Source: Streptomyces katrae
Lineage (GTDB): Bacteria; Actinomycetota; Actinomycetes; Streptomycetales; Streptomycetaceae
Assembly: GCF_000966975.1 (NCBI RefSeq)
Contig: NZ_JZWV01000355.1
Location: 120 to 16,539, forward strand
DNA: 16,420 bases
Reading direction: 5' to 3'
Below the pieces are notes generated by a model, which did not search any database, was not told the origin of the DNA, and saw only the letters and a program-made list of their open reading frames with translations. Below, piece after piece: positions 13,782 to 16,420 of this stretch. Positions within the stretch are counted from its first letter, which is position 1. Every line of letters starts with the position of its first letter. The position numbers were made by a program, and so were the translations under genes.

Positions 13782-15599
13782 ATGCATCGGTACAGGTCCC
13801 ACACGTGCGGCGAGCTCCGTGCCTCCGACGTCGCATCCGACGTCCGGCTGAGCGGCTGGGTGCACAATCGTCGAGACCTGGGCGGCATCCTCTTCATCGA
13901 TCTGCGTGACCACTACGGCATCACGCAGCTCGTGGCCCGCCCCGGTACCGCGGCGAACGAGGCCCTCAGCAGCGTCACCAAGGAGACCGTCGTCCGGGTC
14001 GACGGCAAGGTCGTCTCCCGTGGTGCCGACAACGTCAACCCCGAGCTCGCCACCGGCGAGATCGAGATCGAGGTCACCGAGGTCGAGGTGCTCGGCGCCT
14101 CCGCCCCGCTGCCCTTCACGATCAACACCGACGACGGGGTGAACGAGGAGCGGCGCCTGGAGTACCGCTTCCTCGACCTGCGCCGCGAGCGCATGCACCG
14201 CAACATCATGCTGCGCTCGGCCGTGATCGCCTCGATCCGCTCGAAGATGGTGGCCCTCGGCTTCAACGAGATGGCGACCCCGATCCTCACCGCGACCTCC
14301 CCCGAGGGCGCCCGTGACTTCGTCGTCCCCTCCCGCCTGAACCCGGGCAAGTTCTACGCCCTGCCGCAGGCCCCGCAGCAGTTCAAGCAGCTGCTGATGA
14401 TCTCCGGTTTCGACCGGTACTTCCAGATCGCGCCCTGCTTCCGTGACGAGGACGCCCGTGCCGACCGTTCGCCGGGCGAGTTCTACCAGCTCGACGTGGA
14501 GATGTCCTTCGTCGAGCAGGAGGACGTCTTCCAGCCGATCGAGAAGCTGATGACCGAGCTCTTCACCGAGTTCGGCGGCGGCCGCGAGGTCACCTCGCCG
14601 TTCCCGCGGATCCCGTTCCGCGAGTCGATGCTGAAGTACGGCAACGACAAGCCCGACCTGCGCGCCAAGCTGGAGCTCGTCGACATCACCGACGTCTTCG
14701 AGGGCTCCGAGTTCAAGGCGTTCGCCGGCAAGCACGTGCGTGCGCTGGCCGTGCCGGACACCGCCGACCAGCCGCGCAAGTTCTTCGACGGCCTCGGCGA
14801 CTACGCGGTCTCGCTGGGCGCGAAGGGTCTGGCCTGGGTGCGCGTGGGCGAGGACGGCTCGCTGACCGGCCCGATCGCCAAGTTCCTCACCGAGGACAAC
14901 GTCAAGGTCCTCACCGAGCGTCTGGGCCTGGCCGCCGGGCACGCCGTGTTCTTCGGCGCGGGCGAGTTCGACGAGGTCTCGAAGATCATGGGCCCGGTCC
15001 GGGTCGAGGCCGCCAAGCGCGCCGGCCACTTCGAGGAGAACGTCTTCCGCTTCTGCTGGATCGTCGACTTCCCGATGTACGAGAAGGACGAGGAGACCGG
15101 CAAGATCGACTTCTCCCACAACCCGTTCTCCATGCCGCAGGGCGGCATGAAGGACCTGCAGGAGAAGGACCCGCTCGACATCCTGGCCTGGCAGTACGAC
15201 ATCGTCTGCAACGGCATCGAGCTGTCCTCCGGCGCCATCCGCAACCACGAGCCCGAGGTCATGCTGAAGGCCTTCGAGATCGCCGGTTACGAGGCCGAGA
15301 CCGTCGAGCGCGAGTTCGCGGGCATGCTGCGCGCGTTCCGCCTGGGCGCCCCGCCGCACGGTGGCATCGCCCCGGGCGTGGACCGCATCGTGATGCTGCT
15401 GGCCGACGAGCCGAACATCCGCGAGACCATCGCCTTCCCGCTCAACGGCAACGCCCAGGACCTGATGATGGGCGCGCCGACGGTGCTGGAGGAGAGCCGC
15501 CTGCGCGAGCTGAACATCGCCCTGCGCAAGCCGGTCGAGACCAAGGCGGCGGACGCGAAGCCGGTCGCCGAGGCCGTGCACCCGGACGCCGCGCGCTGA
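13782..15599 (+). CDS. aspS: aspartyl-tRNA synthetase
   Basis: 605 aa, class IIb synthetase of bacterial type, cytosolic; charges tRNA-Asp with aspartate using ATP. The N-terminal OB-fold anticodon domain is about 1-105 ([20 protein letters not shown]). The catalytic core starts about 125 with [16 protein letters not shown]. Motif 2 is [20 protein letters not shown] (219-238), with ATP-binding R221. A bacterial GAD-type insertion occupies about 290-420. Motif 3 is [19 protein letters not shown] (522-540) with R535. [15 protein letters not shown] (551-565) is also typical. A non-conserved Lys/Ala/Pro tail closes it. L33 stands where non-discriminating enzymes such as that of Pseudomonas carry His, which favours tRNA-Asp-only charging; this is inference. 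The ATG at 13782 is the family start ([13 protein letters not shown]). Divergent from the phosphatase gene; ended by a 16-bp hairpin. Confidence 0.98.
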   Translation: MHRYRSHTCGELRASDVASDVRLSGWVHNRRDLGGILFIDLRDHYGITQLVARPGTAANEALSSVTKETVVRVDGKVVSRGADNVNPELATGEIEIEVTEVEVLGASAPLPFTINTDDGVNEERRLEYRFLDLRRERMHRNIMLRSAVIASIRSKMVALGFNEMATPILTATSPEGARDFVVPSRLNPGKFYALPQAPQQFKQLLMISGFDRYFQIAPCFRDEDARADRSPGEFYQLDVEMSFVEQEDVFQPIEKLMTELFTEFGGGREVTSPFPRIPFRESMLKYGNDKPDLRAKLELVDITDVFEGSEFKAFAGKHVRALAVPDTADQPRKFFDGLGDYAVSLGAKGLAWVRVGEDGSLTGPIAKFLTEDNVKVLTERLGLAAGHAVFFGAGEFDEVSKIMGPVRVEAAKRAGHFEENVFRFCWIVDFPMYEKDEETGKIDFSHNPFSMPQGGMKDLQEKDPLDILAWQYDIVCNGIELSSGAIRNHEPEVMLKAFEIAGYEAETVEREFAGMLRAFRLGAPPHGGIAPGVDRIVMLLADEPNIRETIAFPLNGNAQDLMMGAPTVLEESRLRELNIALRKPVETKAADAKPVAEAVHPDAAR

Positions 15600-15619
15600 C
15601 GCTGCCGCTCCCGTAGCGG

Positions 15620-15655
15620 GAAGGGCCCGGGATCCTCGCGGATCCCGGGCCCTTC
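15620..15655. terminator. strong bidirectional terminator hairpin after aspS
   Basis: GAAGGGCCCGGGATCC (15620-15635) and GGATCCCGGGCCCTTC (15640-15655) pair perfectly over 16 bp around a TCGC tetraloop. It lies 21 bp beyond the aspS stop and 17 bp beyond the stop of the convergent VWA gene, so it can end both transcripts. It is the longest perfect stem found in the window. Confidence 0.85.
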
Positions 15656-15672
15656 GTCGTACCGTCCGGTGC

Positions 15673-16420
15673 TCAGAACCGGTCGAGGACGCCCTTGAGG
15701 AGGGCGGCCGAGGTCAGTTCGGTGGGGGCCGGGCCGGCGTGGAAGAAACCGGCGTTCTCGGCGTCCAGCTTGCGCAGGAAGTCGAAGGCCTTGGCGTCGT
15801 GGTCGCCGAACGCGACGAACTGCCAGTGGATGCCGGGGGCGGTGGCGGCGGCGTCCGTGATCGCCTGCCGGGCGGGGCGGACGTTGTCGGGCGCACCGTC
15901 CGTCTGGAAGACGACCAGGGCCGGGCCCGTGCCGCCGTCCTTCTGGTACCGCTCGACGACGGCCTCGACGGCCACGTGGTAGCTCGTGCGGCCCATCCGG
16001 CCGAGCTCGGCGTGGCGGGCCTCGACCCAGGCCTCGTCGTGGCCGTCGAGGGTCAGCTCGGCCGTGCCGTCGAGTTCGGTGGAGAAGAACACCGTGTGCA
16101 CGGTGGCCTCCTCGTCCAGGTGCGCGGCCAGCGCGAGGGCGTGGTCGGCGAGGTACTGGGCGCTGCCGTCCTTGTAGAAGCCGCGCATGGATCCGGACCG
16201 GTCGAGGACCAGGTACACCTTGGCCCGCGCCCCGCTCTTCCCCTTGCCCCGCAGCACCTGCCCGGCGGCCTTGTAGGCCGCCGGCACGGCCCCGCCCTTA
16301 CGCCGCACCGCCGCGGCGGGGAAGGCGGGCCCGGCCGCTGCGTCCGCCTCGGGCTCGGCGTCCTGGGACTCGGCCGCCGCCTGCGGCTCGGCGTCCGCCG
16401 GGGCGGGGTCGGCCTGCGGC
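15673..16420 (-). CDS. VWA domain protein, TerF-like, partial (5' end beyond window)
   Basis: The frame stays open to the right edge, so the N-terminus is missing; 249 residues are visible. The first about 40 visible residues are Ala/Pro/Glu-rich low complexity ([20 protein letters not shown]). A von Willebrand A domain follows. It has a complete MIDAS: DRSGSM in [19 protein letters not shown], the Thr in [11 protein letters not shown], and Asp in [29 protein letters not shown] and [15 protein letters not shown] close it. This resembles the VWA part of TerF-like proteins found with tellurite/stress (TerD) clusters in streptomycetes, but no ter gene is visible, so that link is only suggestive. 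Metal-dependent protein-protein binding in the cytosol is the likely role. A GTG at 16308 could be an internal start but would cut a continuing frame; the true start is probably outside. Confidence 0.85.
   Translation of the reverse strand, partial: PQADPAPADAEPQAAAESQDAEPEADAAAGPAFPAAAVRRKGGAVPAAYKAAGQVLRGKGKSGARAKVYLVLDRSGSMRGFYKDGSAQYLADHALALAAHLDEEATVHTVFFSTELDGTAELTLDGHDEAWVEARHAELGRMGRTSYHVAVEAVVERYQKDGGTGPALVVFQTDGAPDNVRPARQAITDAAATAPGIHWQFVAFGDHDAKAFDFLRKLDAENAGFFHAGPAPTELTSAALLKGVLDRF

Noticed and set aside
13775..13784. ATG at 13775 (ATGACTGATG) overlapping the aspS start, as a possible leader peptide
   Set aside because: The frame runs into aspS out of register, reads as an Arg-rich shadow, and has no Shine-Dalgarno or attenuator structure around it.
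11394..15581. Very long minus-strand open frame of 1395 codons
   Set aside because: Only 11394-13622 is the real phosphatase gene. The part antisense to aspS is open because of GC-biased codons; its translation is a shadow without domain sense, and aspS is certain on the other strand.
1..16420. tRNA, rRNA, CRISPR array, insertion sequence, prophage or att site
   Set aside because: Reading both strands I saw no tRNA-like cloverleaf ends, no regularly spaced repeats, no transposase or integrase and no terminal inverted repeats; gene content looks like stable core chromosome.

Overview
The window reads as core chromosome from a high-GC actinomycete, most likely Streptomyces or a close relative. 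The reasons are the strongly GC-biased third codon positions, long spurious antisense ORFs, an aspartyl-tRNA synthetase and a FadE5-type acyl-CoA dehydrogenase that look actinobacterial, a PAS/GAF/SpoIIE-phosphatase/ATPase fusion typical of streptomycetes, and several candidate leaderless starts (TAnnnT box 6-10 nt before ATG). This assignment comes from recognising protein families, not from a database search.

Layout, left to right. (1) 1-416 (-): LURP-one-related protein, cut by the left edge, divergent from (2) 449-1258 (+): ATP-grasp-like protein of unknown substrate. (3) 1221-2366 (-): membrane acyltransferase (family 3), convergent with gene 2 and overlapping its last 38 bp. (4) 2485-4320 (+): thioredoxin-like/NHL beta-propeller protein (NHLRC2 type), divergent from gene 3. 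(5) 4362-5654 (-): M18 aminopeptidase. (6) 5759-6496 (-): an actinobacterial protein with two copies of a Cys/His zinc-binding-like unit. (7) 6635-8461 (-): FadE5-like acyl-CoA dehydrogenase. (8) 8638-9099 (+): small SseB-like protein. (9) 9220-10227 (+): pirin. (10) 10267-11343 (-): AI-2E/PerM-family membrane protein, 50 nt downstream of (11) 11394-13622 (-): multidomain SpoIIE-type phosphatase with a C-terminal anti-sigma-kinase-like ATPase. (12) 13782-15599 (+): aspS. (13) 15673-16420 (-): VWA-domain protein, cut by the right edge.

Most genes are single transcription units separated by clear hairpins (near 4347-4380, 5724-5746, 6556-6603, 9123-9152, 10231-10254, 11370-11387 and 15620-15655). 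Only genes 10 and 11 look as if they might share a transcript. No tRNA, rRNA, CRISPR array, insertion sequence, att site or prophage gene was seen, and no gene-free stretch reaches 300 bp. The longest gaps are 8462-8637, 13623-13781, 6497-6634, 9100-9219 and 2367-2484; each carries candidate regulatory sequence.

The genes do not form an obvious pathway or a new multi-gene system. The best leads are the duplicated Cys/His protein at 5759-6496, a pair of near-identical operator-like 13-mers in front of the acyl-CoA dehydrogenase, a perfect inverted repeat in front of the thioredoxin/NHL gene, two 12-bp palindromes with the same GTACGTAC core, and the convergent overlap of genes 2 and 3.
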